A stretch of DNA of 64,000 nucleotides from Elysia crispata. Its lineage: Eukaryota; Mollusca; Gastropoda; Plakobranchidae. A program made the position numbers and the translations under genes. Below the pieces are notes generated by a model that did not search any database, was not told where the DNA came from, and worked only from the letters and a program-made list of their open reading frames with translations. The stretch lies in assembly GCA_033675545.1 (NCBI GenBank), contig JAWDGP010001486.1:755001-819000 (forward strand), written 5' to 3'. Positions 35,547 through 47,900 of the stretch are shown piece after piece (position 1 is the stretch's first letter; each line of letters opens with the position of its first letter).

Positions 35547-37693
35547 TTGCTAGAGAATCAGTTTAAGGGTGATCAAAGGATAAATGACCTTTTTGATCAC
35601 CGAGTATGTCTTGCCCTTTCCTTAGCTTCTTGAACACATAATAGCTAAGTTTCTTGTCATTTTGAGTAAGGATAAAATCAATCAGCTTCAGAGATGCATA
35701 TCTATCTTTTTGTAACAACACTTTTGTGGTTCCTTGGTATTCAAATCAATGGCTTGTTAAATTAAAAGATCATACTAATTTTTTTTTACTAAGCTCCAGT
35801 TCACAGCAAAAGTGGGTTCCTAACAGAGTTGGTTTTAAGGCAGCATCTTTTTGGCAATAACAGAAATCACTGTATCACCTCTAGCAAGAAATAATTTAAC
35901 GGATGACATTTTTTGAACAAAACTTTTCAAAATCCTAAGACTAAAAGAAAACGGAAATTAATTCTCTGCTGGGGGTGGAAATCTAGTCCCACTTTTTTTC
36001 CACTTACATAAGACTTTTCTTCAATAACAATTCTGTATTATAACCGCCACATCAGAGAGAAATATGATTTAAAATGGTTTGAGAAATAGCATATATTGAA
36101 TTTTAGTCAAAGCAGCTCCTCCTTCGTCAAAAAAGTTCATCATATCTATAGGATTGAAAACTTTTAATTGACTGATAAAAAGTTAAAAGTTTATTGACAA
36201 AATGGCTGCAGCTGAGCAGCCACCTCAGGATCTACTTTTTCCATGAGTCTCTCAAAGCCAAGCTGGCCATGGGTTTGTCTGCACATACCCAATTGGGACA
36301 CCAGGTAGGCCTTAAGGCACACAGAATGGATTGGATCTTGACGAGACAGCTGAAACAAAGAGAACATAATTTCCGCTGTTATGTAAGTAACAGTTAATGT
36401 ATGTATTTTGAACAAAATTGTGAAATATAATTAAAAAAAATTACAAATATATCATCTATTTCAACCATTTTTAACTTTATGTAAGACACAATACATGCAT
36501 TTTGAATAACCTTGAAAGACATAAATGCAGAAAAAAAACAATAGGAAAAATGTTTTGTTAGTTTAATGGCATTAATTTTTTAATAGAGGAAACCTACCGA
36601 ATCAGAAGTTTATTTTTTTTCCACTTTGTTTGAACATACGATATAACACGACAAGGTCGGACACGGATCACTCGAAATCACAAATCATGTCATAAAAAAA
36701 AACAACAACTGGTTATGTCTCCCTATCTGTAGTCACACAATGTCTTCATGCTGCGTTGCAGTGCTTTCCTATGCAGCTATCTCTTGTGCCAATGGTTTGA
36801 ACCTGTGTGGCGGAAGCAGTTTGCAATGGTCCGTTCTGTCATTTCATTCCAGGCCATCTTCAACATATACAAGGCATCCAAAATTGTAATTTGGGCTGTT
36901 GAAACAATGTCGGGACTGATATCTGCAGACTCTGACTCAATGTGGACCAAATACTTTTCTAAAATGTGTCTTCTGTAGTGGCGTTTTAGCAACAGGATAA
37001 TGCCTTGGTCACAGGGTTGGAGTTAGCTCGTAGTGTTAGGTGACAAGAAGACCAGACGAATGGCTTTTAGTCATTCTACAGGACGATGTGCAGGACAGTT
37101 GTCAATGGTAGTTTCTCCTTCCTGCTCATATTAGCACCAACAAGACCTGTTATCAGTTCTTTAGGTAGCTTTCCTCTGAAGGCAAGGGTTATATCAGGCA
37201 GACATCTAAAGAAAAGACCTCTTTTGTTGGCATTGAATACATTGTCTGGTCATATTGTGGTCATATTCTTTCAGGATCTCAGAGAGTGTCTTTAGGCCAT
37301 TCATCTGTCTGCGCTGAATCCAACGAAGCTGATTCGTTGCAAATAGCCTGAAAAAGAATCTCTTTCGGCTTCTTAAATCTGTCTATCCAACCAGAAGAAA
37401 GGACGAAATCCTCCAACTTTCTTTCTTTAGCAATGTCCTTAGCTTTCTCCATTAAATTGTCGCAGAAAGAAGAACACTCATTGCACTGGCTTGCTTGAAC
37501 CACCGGTATAACTATAATTTCATCCACGTCGTCCACTTTTCCCGTCTACATCTGTTTTTGGTTTGGTTGAATCGAGACTGAGGCGCATGCTCACTCAAAT
37601 GGATCCCGGATTTTCACCATATTAGATACAGTCCTTTTCTGCAAGCCGCACTTCTTTAAAATATCTGTCATTGACAGTGCTTTGGAGTCCACA
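35547..37693. repeat. 2.1-kb segmental duplication, copy A
   Basis: Nearly identical to 39873-41976 in the same orientation. It holds IPO11 3' sequence, the terminal exon, part of the last intron and part of a Tigger transposase. The left breakpoint has a shared CTAG (GCTAGAGAATCAG against CCTAGTGAATCAG). Confidence 0.95.
36191..36349 (-). pseudogene. Duplicate IPO11 terminal exon inside the Tigger element
   Basis: Same 52 codons plus TAA as at 40504-40662, with the acceptor TTTGTTTCAG intact and no change that I see in the exon. It lies 4.3 kb downstream of the first copy. It could act as an alternative last exon if transcription reads through; by position it is redundant. Confidence 0.85.
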
Positions 37694-37794
37694 TCCTTGA
37701 AGTTTAGTTTCAAGGTTGAGAATGTTTTTTTTAACCCACATTTTGTAACAATAGGGGATAAAATAGTGTAGTGCAAACTAAAGTTTGATCTCAA
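36777..37794 (-). pseudogene. Tigger-like transposase, decayed (copy A)
   Basis: Order on the minus strand: HTH (37591-37794), CENP-B/Tc5-type DNA-binding segment with ASQCNECSSFCDNLMEKAKD (37279-37536), DDE region read only through stops (AFRGKLPKELITGLVGANMS), and the conserved C-terminus ending NCFRHTG (36777-36992). Several stops and frameshifts; not functional. Confidence 0.8.
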
Positions 37795-38464
37795 TCAAGA
37801 TTGTGATCACTTCAACTAGCGTTGCATGGTGACTGACAACTTGGCCAGTGAAAGACTGAATCATTGACTGAGTAAAACCAAAAGACTAGCACTGGTACAG
37901 TGAAGAGGAGACCAGTGATGGAATGTGTGGGTTGTGTGCAGTTATCACAATCTGTGTGCGAGGCTGTGATTGATCAAGACCTTGATGGGCAGTGGCCAGT
38001 TCTAGACCCCACCCCCCCAAATCATTGAAGGCTGAGAAAAGAATACTATTGGTTTTAAGGTGAGTGGCGATTGGAAGGGAGAAAACAATGCACTGTGATG
38101 TGAGCCCACGATAAGTTAGGTCTAGATCTAGACATGCGCAGCCTCTATCCCGCCAACGTCCTACGTAACCTTCTTTGTTACTTTCACCAACCAAGCAAGA
38201 CCCCACTAACTTAGCAAGGCCTTGTTAAGCATGGCACTAATAATTTACAGTGACTTGCTGACAATATTGGGTTTACAAATAGAGAGCTATGACGCCAACG
38301 CAATCCTGCTTGTTTGGGTTTTACCTTTTCCCATCTACCATGAGGTGTTGACTTTAAGGGAAAATGTCCCCAAGTGGTTGACTTAATCAGAAAATTGGTT
38401 ACTTAAACAAAAAAGGAAAAAAATGAGACCACAACTTGGTATTGACTTTAAGCGGATTCCACAG

Positions 38465-39872
38465 TACATTATTTACTTTAACTAGTGCTAGCTAAAAACT
38501 TCGATATCATCTAAAACAATTCAAATAGTCATTTTTAAAATAATTTGTGTGACCCATAATCTATTTCAGTTTTACAACTCAAAATGTGTTGGTGTGGTTT
38601 TTGTATTTTTATGTAAATGCAAAATGCATGTTGCTTACTTTCAGTTTGTCTATACGGATCTATAATGATACATCAAGAAAAAATAAATAATTGTCTTGAT
38701 TCATTTCATTTCAGAGGCAAAAAAAAAATTGATTTTGAAAATTAATTACAAAATCCACAATCAACATGCAGAGTTGAATTTGTGCACTGCAGTACAGGTA
38801 ATCAAGTAAAAAAAAAACAGGCTAAGAAAATGCATGAGATCTGGTCGGGCATAACACCTCAAGCGGATGGATAAAGCTTCAGCAGATTTCTCATCTTGTC
38901 ACAGATTTGTTGAAAATGCAATGTAAAAACTACTTCTACTTGAAGTAAAATGAAAACAAAATAAAGTAAAAAGCACATATTGAGAGAAAACTACTAACAA
39001 GTAACATAGAAGATATTTTATATGTCTTTAATGTATGTAAATGTACATGTTTATCAAATATATTTACAAAACAAAAAAAAGCTGCACATTGGCACCAATT
39101 TGAGGAAATCAATATCAATCATGATGATGCACTGAAGTGGTTTTCCTTTTGCTTTCCAAATCAGATAAAACCTGAGACGTGAAACAAACCAATTTGCAAT
39201 GAAATTTCTTTGGTTAAAAAAAAAAAGACATTATCAGTCACGAAATAATCTCAAATATGTATTATACTACAGACATATATGGGCTACTTATTTGTCCATT
39301 ACCAGTGACTGTATGGGACTGTAAGAATATTGTGTGGTGGCTGGATTAAAAAAAAAATGCACACATGCAATACTTTGTAGTTTGGTAAGTTATTAGAGTG
39401 CCATTCAATTCAAACACATATTTTCTTCTGTCTGATTTAAAGTCCCACGTTAAAAAGCCAGTCACAGAAATAATCACAAATTTAATAAAGTATAATAATT
39501 GTTGAATTAAAGAAAAATTATTTATAGTGTCCTCCACAAATCATCTTCAATGTTAATAGTCAAGTCTGATAATTGTTTTTACTTTTTATTTGAATAACTA
39601 CTTGGTGAAGACTTTTAATATGTCTTTTGAAGAAAAAGGTAATGTATGCGCTGAAAAAGTGTATGTATAGTTTTAAGTTCTTTATATGTTCCCTATGACT
39701 CTCTCACAAAAAAAAAGAAATATGAAGAGCAATTCTTTATGTTCATGTGGCATATCATTGGTACGGTGGTCTCAACCACTTGGAGTTTTACCAATAAGAG
39801 ATTGCTCAATATTCTATATATGCTAAGAATTCCTTTTCAAAACCCTCAGGAGGTGTAAACCAATCAAGAGGT
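38465..39872. other. No gene recognised
   Basis: Unique AT-rich sequence between the Tigger-like element and the second duplication copy. Confidence 0.5.
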
Positions 39873-41976
39873 ACCTAGTGAATCAGTTTAAGGGTGATCA
39901 AAGGATAAATGACCTTTTTGATCACCAAGTATATCTTGCCCTTTCCTTAGCTTCTTGAACACATAATAGCTAAGTTTCTTGTCATTTTGAGTAAGGATAA
40001 AATCAATCAGCTCATTAGATAAACTAACAGCTTCAGAGATGCATATCTATCTTTTTATAACACCACTTTTGTGGTTCCTTAGAATTCAAATCAATGGCTT
40101 GTAAAATTAAAAGAACATACTATGCTCCAGTTCACAGCAAAAGTGGGTTCCTAACAGAGTTGGTTTTAAGGCAGCATCTTTTTGGCAATAACAGAAATCA
40201 CTGTATCACCTCTAGCAAGAAATAATTTAACGGAACCTTTCAAAATCCTAAGACTAAAAGAAAACGGAAATTAATTCTCTGCTGGGGGTGGAAATCTAGT
40301 CCCACTTTTTTTCCACTTACATAAGACTTTTCTTCAATAACAATTCTGTATTATAACCGCCACATCAGAGAGAAATATGATTTAAAATGGTTTGAGAAAT
40401 AGCATATATTGAATTTTAGTCAAAGCAGCTCCTCCTTCGCCAAAAAAGTTCATCATATCTATAGGATTGAAAACTTTTAATTGACTGATAAAAAGTTAAA
40501 AGTTTATTGACAAAATGGCTGCAGCTGAGCAGCCACCTCAGGATCTACTTTTTCCATGAGTCTCTCAAAGCCAAGCTGGCCATGGGTTTGTCTGCACATA
40601 CCCAATTGGGACACCAGGTAGGCCTTAAGGCACACAGAATGGATTGGATCTTGACGAGACAGCTGAAACAAAGAGAACATAATTTCCGCCATTATGTAAG
40701 TAACAGTTAATGTATGTATTTTGAACAAAATTGTGAAATATAATTAAAAAAAATTACAAATATATCATCTATTTCAACCATTTTTAATTTTATGTAAGAC
40801 ACAATGCATGCATTTTGAATAACCTTGAAAGACATAAATGCAGCAAAAAAAAACAATAGAAAAAATGTTTTGTTAGTTTAATGGCATTAATTTTTTAATA
40901 GAGGAAACCTACCGAATCAGAAGTTTATTTTTTTTCCACTTTGTTTGAACATACAATATAACATGACAAGGTCTGACACGGATCACTCGAAATCACAAAT
41001 CATGTCATAAAAAAAAACAACAACTGGTTATGTCTCCCTATCTGTAGTCACACAATGTCTTCATGCTGCGTTGCAGTGCTTTCCTATGCAGCTATCTCTT
41101 GTGCCAATGGTTTGAACCTGTGTGGCGGAAGCAGTTTGCAATGGTCTGTTCTGTCATTTCATTCCAGGCCATCTTCAACATATACAGGGCATCCAAAATT
41201 GTTAGCTTGGGCTGTTGAAACAATGTCGGGACTGATATCTGCAGACTCTGACTCAATGTGGACCAAATACTTTTCTAAAATGTGTCTTATGTAGTGGCAT
41301 TTTAGCAACAGGATAATGCCTTGGTCACAGGGTTGGAGTTAGCTTGTAGTGTTAGGTGGCAAGAAGACCAGACGAATGGCTTTTAGTCATTCTACAGGAC
41401 GATGTGCAGGACAGTTGTCAATGGTAGTTTCTCCTTCCTGCTCATATTAGCACCAACAAGACCTGTAATCAGTTCTTTAGGTAGCTTTCCTCTGAAGGCA
41501 AGGGTTATATCAGGCAGACATCTAAAGAAAAGACCTCTTTTGTTGGCATTGAATACATTGTCTGGTCATATTGTGGTCATATTCTTTCAGGATCTCAGAG
41601 AGAGTGTCTTTAGGCCATTCATCTGTCTGCGCTGAATCCAACGATGCTGATTCGCTGCAAATAGCCTGAAAAAGAATCTCTTTCGGCTTCTTAAAACTGT
41701 CCAGCCAACCAGAAGAAAGGACGAAATCCTCCAACTTTCTTTCTTTAGCAATGTCCTTAGCTTTCTCCATTAAATTGTCGCAGAAAGAAAAACACTCATC
41801 GCACTGGCTTGCTTGAACCACCGGTATAAGATTTCATCCATGTCGTTTGGTTTGGTTGAATCGAGACTGAGGCGCATGCTCACTCAATTGGATCCCGGGT
41901 TTTCACCATATTAGATACAGTCCTTTTGTGCAAGCCCTACTTCTTTAAAATATCTGTCATTGACAGTGATTTGACT
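39873..41976. repeat. 2.1-kb segmental duplication, copy B
   Basis: Holds the IPO11 terminal exon in its expected place and a Tigger fragment (about 40995-41976) in the last IPO11 intron. The fragment lacks both transposon ends. To the right, similarity with copy A stops at TGACAGTG. Confidence 0.95.
40504..40662 (-). CDS. IPO11: IPO11 terminal exon (copy B)
   Basis: Acceptor TTTGTTTCAG, then LSRQDPIHSVCLKAYLVSQL, GMCRQTHGQLGFERLMEKVD, PEVAAQLQPFCQ and TAA. Matches LALKDPVHTVSLQQFIYEKL and TEIVTQLQEFLQ of vertebrates. The stop is part of CAATAAA, so a polyadenylation signal may overlap it. This copy is reached first by transcription. Confidence 0.95.
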   Translation of the reverse strand: MSRQDPIHSVCLKAYLVSQLGMCRQTHGQLGFERLMEKVDPEVAAQLQPFCQ

Positions 41977-44900
41977 TTCATCACATGCACAGATCTTAAA
42001 TTTTGCTCAGGTGATGTTGTTATCTTCAAACAAGCACTCCTTACCTCTCCCTTTCACTGTCTAGAAACAATTTATAGAAAGGCAGCCTAGCCTTTTATCC
42101 CCAGTCGCCAGCGAGAGAGACACCCCCTCTCCCATCCCACCTTACTGTAGCTTAGTCTGATGCACTCGATGACAGTTATCTGTCTGTGCATGTGCTGGGT
42201 CTACCTGTTGCTATGACTTCAAAGGGGCCAATTGTAACCATGCTTTGCTTGTTCTACGTGCACAAAACATGGGTAATGATGACAGGTAAAACAATCTGAG
42301 GCCACCCGTTGCTTACTCAATCAGTACATGGGTGGTTAAAAAAAGCTGGTGAGTATGATCATTGATGGTTAGGACGCCTAATATCTCAAAAGGTAGAATG
42401 TTTGACTGACAACAATAGTAAGCCTCATGTTCAATCTTTTGATGGGTCCTCTGTTGGGATTAGGTCTAGCTCTGTCTTGACAGACGAACCTTGTTTGTTT
42501 AGGAGCAAGCAATGTTCACTGTATTTGAACGACGACTTTGACTTAATATACGCATAGATAGAAAGAAATTTGTGACCGCGATCTGAATGTAGATCTAAAA
42601 TGTAGATTTAGATCTAGCATCAAGTGTTCGAGATCCGATAAGTACTGGGGCTTGAAGAGGCAAGCTTTTACATAAAACGAGTTGGGAATGACATATCAAT
42701 TTGTTTGGAGGTATCTATCTTCAATCCTCTATTTGAAATACTAAAAGTTGGGAAAATGCAGCAAAATGGGTATTCTTCTAATGCTCCGAATAGCACGGAA
42801 GTATCCAATAAAACGCGAAGCCTATAGCTATATGTTGCTAACATACTTCAAAATATTCATAAAAACTATCCCAAACACAAACTCAGAGCCGGAGTGCTAA
42901 AAATAGAATTATTCGAACATGGCTTCCTCGAACATATAAAAATCCCCAATGAATGCAAGGAATCCGTGCTTCACTGTACAGATGTATATGAAAAAACAAA
43001 ATCAATACTAAATGATCCCATTGCTATTTATGCTTCTACTTGTAGATCCTGGTGATTTTTTTGTTACATCACTCAAAAGAATATGAACTATAACGGAGAT
43101 GTACTCTTCGAGTGATTATAACATCTAAAATTGGTATTACTGGTAAAACATATTCAGAACAATTGCTAGAATGAAAATTATCAGTCCAAGAGAGATTGCA
43201 AGCTTTTTTGTCTCATACAAAATGATTTTTGGTTTTTGGTAATAGCACAACAAAAAGCAATACAGGAAAATCATGAGTGAAAGTTAGAGGGATGGTTGAA
43301 CCTGAAGAAGCAGTTTTTCTAAATCCCCAATCCTGCAAAGATGCACAAACTTTGCTGAATAAAATAAATGCAGATTTGTGAATAAAAAAATACACAATAG
43401 TAAGCTTCCCATTTATTTAATATGCTCAAATTGACCTAGTGAGTGAGTGAGCCAATAAGAGAGCGTGAGATTGCTGTATTTACAACCCATCCAAAACACT
43501 TTAATCTCAAGCTTGTTTGGAAATTAAACACCAGCTAAAATAGGGTAAAACAGAAAATAAGGCCCTTAACTTATCTACAGGACATATGAGACTGAAATTG
43601 CAAAGAAAGTCCCTGTGGATATAAAGGCTCTAACCCTACAGTCATAAACTCCTTGATAGAAAAGGAGGAGAAAGTGACAAATTGAGGAAGAAGAAAGTAA
43701 GGGAGGGGTAGATACGGTGACACCAATTTACAGAAAATGAAGGCAAGGGAAAAAGGAAGTTATGCCAATTGTCATAGAGAGAGGAAGAGAGAAACAGATA
43801 CTGACATAAACGTCACAACGATAGTAGTGTTTGCAAGTTGTTTTTAAAAAGTGGCCTACTATGTTAGTAAAACCTATATATTTTTTCATTTATTTCATCA
43901 GATGGTTCCTTTTCACTTAAAAAAATTCCTTTTAAATCTAATCTTCAAAATGTGTTCCTTGACATTATGCTCTGTCATTTAAAGGCCTTCTTTAAGCAGA
44001 GCAGATCAGCTTTTATAAAAGCCAAGCTAGCTTGCTACATGCTTGTACAGAGAAGGATGCTAAAAAATAGAACTCACTTCACTACATTACAAAGTGAATG
44101 CAAACCCTTCATGTCATACAATAATGGTAGGAATATACTTTTTTCCTTGTTTACTTTCACTTTCTGGACTGAACCATTGTTGTCAAGTTCACCAGAAACG
44201 ACATCTTTCTACTTGTAAAATCTTTATTCTACTTCTTGTCTCAATAGACAAAGGGCCATTCCTTCCCATTTCCGTCATCATCATCATAGATTTATGTTCT
44301 TCATCATCTTCCCCGTGTTACAATGACAGAAAATTATGTCACTGTAACATCGGGAGGAACAAAATGTTCATAGAGATTAATTTGTTGGATCTTAATCAAC
44401 ATTGTAAACACCCTGGACTCTAGCTCTTGGTGAGGAATCAACATGCAGGCAGTTTACATTGGACTCCAAATCAGTTTAAAATTCTGGAACAAGTTTTTTC
44501 CCTATGTTACAATGACAGAGATTATTTCCATGTAAAATCGGGATGAACAAAATGTTCACAGACTGTACACTCCTTATCAACACTGTAGATACACTAGTCT
44601 CCACCTCTTTGTGAGGAATCAAAATGCAGTCAACTATCACAGAAATTTAAACAAGTTTGAAAAGTTCAAAAGCAAAATTCTGGAACAAGTTCTTCCCGAT
44701 GTTACAATGACACAAATTGAAGTTCATTACCATTTAATATGAATCTGTCTATTCAATTACCACATTTTGATGAACAATGAGATCTATTTCCTCACTCAAA
44801 GTAATACTGGTATGTTTTTTTTTGCTTATAAGGTAGCTAAACTTTAATCTTATTGTCATCGGAAACATCACGAAGATCATTCTGTGGTGATGAAAACATT

Positions 44901-47900
44901 CCATTTATATGGTCTAAAAATGTATCTCCAAAACTCATTTTCTTTTTGATTCAAACCTTTCTTTTCGATATAAAACAAAATAAAGCACCAGGTGGTGTTT
45001 TAGGGTTGACATGGGAATGGTTCATATACATCTACTAGCACTCTACATGTAGTTAGAACTAGAAAAAAAAATTAAGATTGTTTACAGGATTTAACATCAA
45101 ATGCGATTTTACAGACTTTTCATGGGCATCGATAGTATATGAAATTTACAATTTCTGAATTTGCTCAGGTTGCTTCCAGAGTAATAACCCATTGCCAGAT
45201 CCAGAAATCATGAATGTTCTATAAACCTTACATCTATTGGTAAACTGTTTTCAAAATTAATAGAGGTCAAAATGTTTCCTTAAATTTAAAATAAAGCATA
45301 ATTTTTTTAATGATTTTTCTGTTCAAAGTTTGTTTTCACACAATTTTTGAATACATAACCCCCCCCCCAAAAAAAAAAAAAAAAAAGCAAACAAATAAGA
45401 AGCCATACAAAACGATATAGATTAACAAGGCTATCCATTTCTTGCCTGGTATTTCCTTTTATCATGTTGTGTGCTTTGCTCATCGTCAACTGGCGGCTCT
45501 ACCCCATCTACCACAAGGCCACTGGTGTATCAAGGTAAAAAAGAAAAAAAACCAAAACAGTGTAAAAATGAATAGAAAAATTTGGAAACTTTCCAAAATT
45601 TTCTACAGATAGTTCCTGAAAATTATTTTTAAATGCAAACCTCATATAAGTAGTTCTCAAAAGTTCACTAGAAGCCTTGTAGAATGGTTTCATGCACAAT
45701 TTTTTTTCCTATTTAAAAATGTTCTTATAAAAATGATAATGTAATCTTCCAAGCACATGTTGAGGAGATAATAAAAACAGTTTGGTATAGCCTACCGATA
45801 AATCAAAGCATTCAACTCTGTATATTTTTGTATTGAACCAGTAACCATTCTGTCCATAAAATTATCATATCATATACAATATTTAGTGTTCACGAATGCT
45901 TGTTTTTACAAAGTAGCCATTTCTGTTTTTAAAACCTAAATATATATTTTCTAATTTATTGAATGTAGTCTTTTCACTTAAAAAAATGGAACTGACCACG
46001 GGCACAATTCCTTTAAATATCTTACATTATGCTATATGGCATTTAAAGACATACTATAAGCAGAGCAGAGCAGGTCAGCTGTTATTAAAGTCTAACTAAC
46101 TTGCTTCCCGCTTATACAGAGATTGATGCTAAATTTAGAGTTCAAGCCATTTCAATAATCAGAGTGAATGCAAACCCTTAAAACTTATTTGGCCTCTCAA
46201 AACACACTAGGTTGTTTCATGTCATACTATAATATCAAGAATATTATTTTGTACCTTTGTAACTTTCACTTTCTGTTCTGAATCATTGTTGTAACCTGCA
46301 CCTGATATGACCTCTTTCTTCAAGTAAAAGCTTCTTTATTCCACTTCTAGTCTCAATAGATTGATAAAGAATTCAGTTTCATTTCCGTCATCGCCGCTGG
46401 AGGATAACGTCAAGACAAAAGGCCAAATATCTATCTTGATCCAATGTCAGCCTGTTCATCCTCATTCTGAGTTTCAGACTCATTTTTCAGAAAATAATAG
46501 TGACTGGGCAATCAAAACTTATTAAAAGTTTAAAATATGCCTAACAAGTTTCATAATTTGTCAAATTTGAGAGGGAAGGTGAGGGCCTTGCATTACAAAT
46601 AAATATTTGTGATTATCCCTATTTCCATTTAAATGCCATTCATCACAGAGAGTAGTGTGCTAGGATTATCACAGCCTTCATGAACAAATCTATTTTAAAT
46701 TTGGAGATTCATCTTACTCAGTCATGGTACCATCCTCATCCACCCTGCAGACATCATGAAGAACTTCCACAAGGCAATTGATTATTACACCAAACCTGTT
46801 AGTAATTACACTGAAAAAAAAAAAGAGAAAATAGCTAAAATAATCAGAGTATTATCTATGGCAGAGTAATATGAACAGACTCAACCAACTGGTTCGGTCA
46901 TTTTCAAAAGTTCGTTGAATACAAGGCACAAGGGAAGTAATCAACCACAGTGAAATTATCACATAATTACCTCCCTTGTTTTTATCCACTAACCACATTT
47001 CTACAAAGACATTCTCCACTCTTCCCCCATTGCCCAAGTTACCGCTACTTTGGCTCTTTGATCCTGTATCATGATCTCTCCATGCAGTGGCTGCCGCTCC
47101 CTGTTCCCTTCCCCCTGAGATTAGTTTGTTTGATGCAAGGTATTTTAAGAGAGTCAAAGAAGAAAAAAAAAACGGGGATTTTCTTTGTTTGGTGAATGCA
47201 AAGTGTTCTTTGAATTCCAGGTGTACTGTATTACTAATTAACCTAGAAATTTTGAAAATTTTGAAGTAAAAACTTTCAGCAGTTCATGGCCAATACTTGT
47301 GTCTGTTAAACCTTGGCTCAATAGATAGTATAAGTATGTGCTACATCAGTGATAACATGTTCTATAGAGTCCCGATGGGAATGCACTTCCAGCAATTTAT
47401 TTTGCAATTTTTCTTTAACTATTCAAAAAATACATATCATATGATATAGCATGATGCTAATTTCTGCTATTTATTTGTTGGTGCTGCTTTTATTCTCTGG
47501 AAACTCTTTTTTGCCTGCACTATTTTTGATGCAATTTCAGTATTGTTGCGTTCACCGCTTGATATTAAAGTACCAAAGTATTTGAGTTGATGCTTTTGCT
47601 TCTGTTTATTGCAGTTGATAGAGAAGTTGATCTTGTTTTGTTGTTCAATCCCAACCCTTTCTTTCTGCTTTCTTCATCAACAATTTCAAATAATTGTTGC
47701 AAGTGAATCTTTAACATTTCTGTTGTAGTTTTTGACTCAACAAAAACAAAACAAAAACCCCCATAGTTTCCATATTCAATAAGACATAAAAGGCTGTCAC
47801 AAAATTTCTTGTGCCTGGGTTTGTGTTTATGTGAAAGAGGTAAGTATTTGTGGCGGAACTAGACGTCTCATGAGTATATCAGTACAAAATAACTGAAAAA

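Larger units (their letters stand above)
35366..38464 (-). mobile_element. Tigger/pogo-like transposon carrying a host exon
   Basis: The left end CAGTGGAATCCGCTTAAAG and the right end, inverted, CTGTGGAATCCGCTTAAAG form terminal inverted repeats of about 24 bp. TA lies outside each end (35364-35365, 38465-38466). A decayed minus-strand transposase runs from 37794 (HTH: ILKKCGLQKRTVSNMV) through a CENP-B-like domain (LEDFVLSSGWIDRFKK) to the C-terminus at 36777 (LKRHYRRHILEKYL, ITILDALYMLKMAWNEMTE). Between the last 118 bp of the transposon's 3' end (35428-35545) and a second copy of those bases (about 36675-36772) lies about 1.1 kb of host sequence, including an intact IPO11 terminal exon. 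Confidence 0.85.

Noticed and set aside
36191-36349. Second IPO11 gene
   Set aside because: Only the terminal exon is duplicated; no other IPO11 exon is repeated in the window.
36777-41821. Host gene with CENP-B-like DNA-binding domain
   Set aside because: The domain order, decay and terminal inverted repeats show a Tigger-class transposase.
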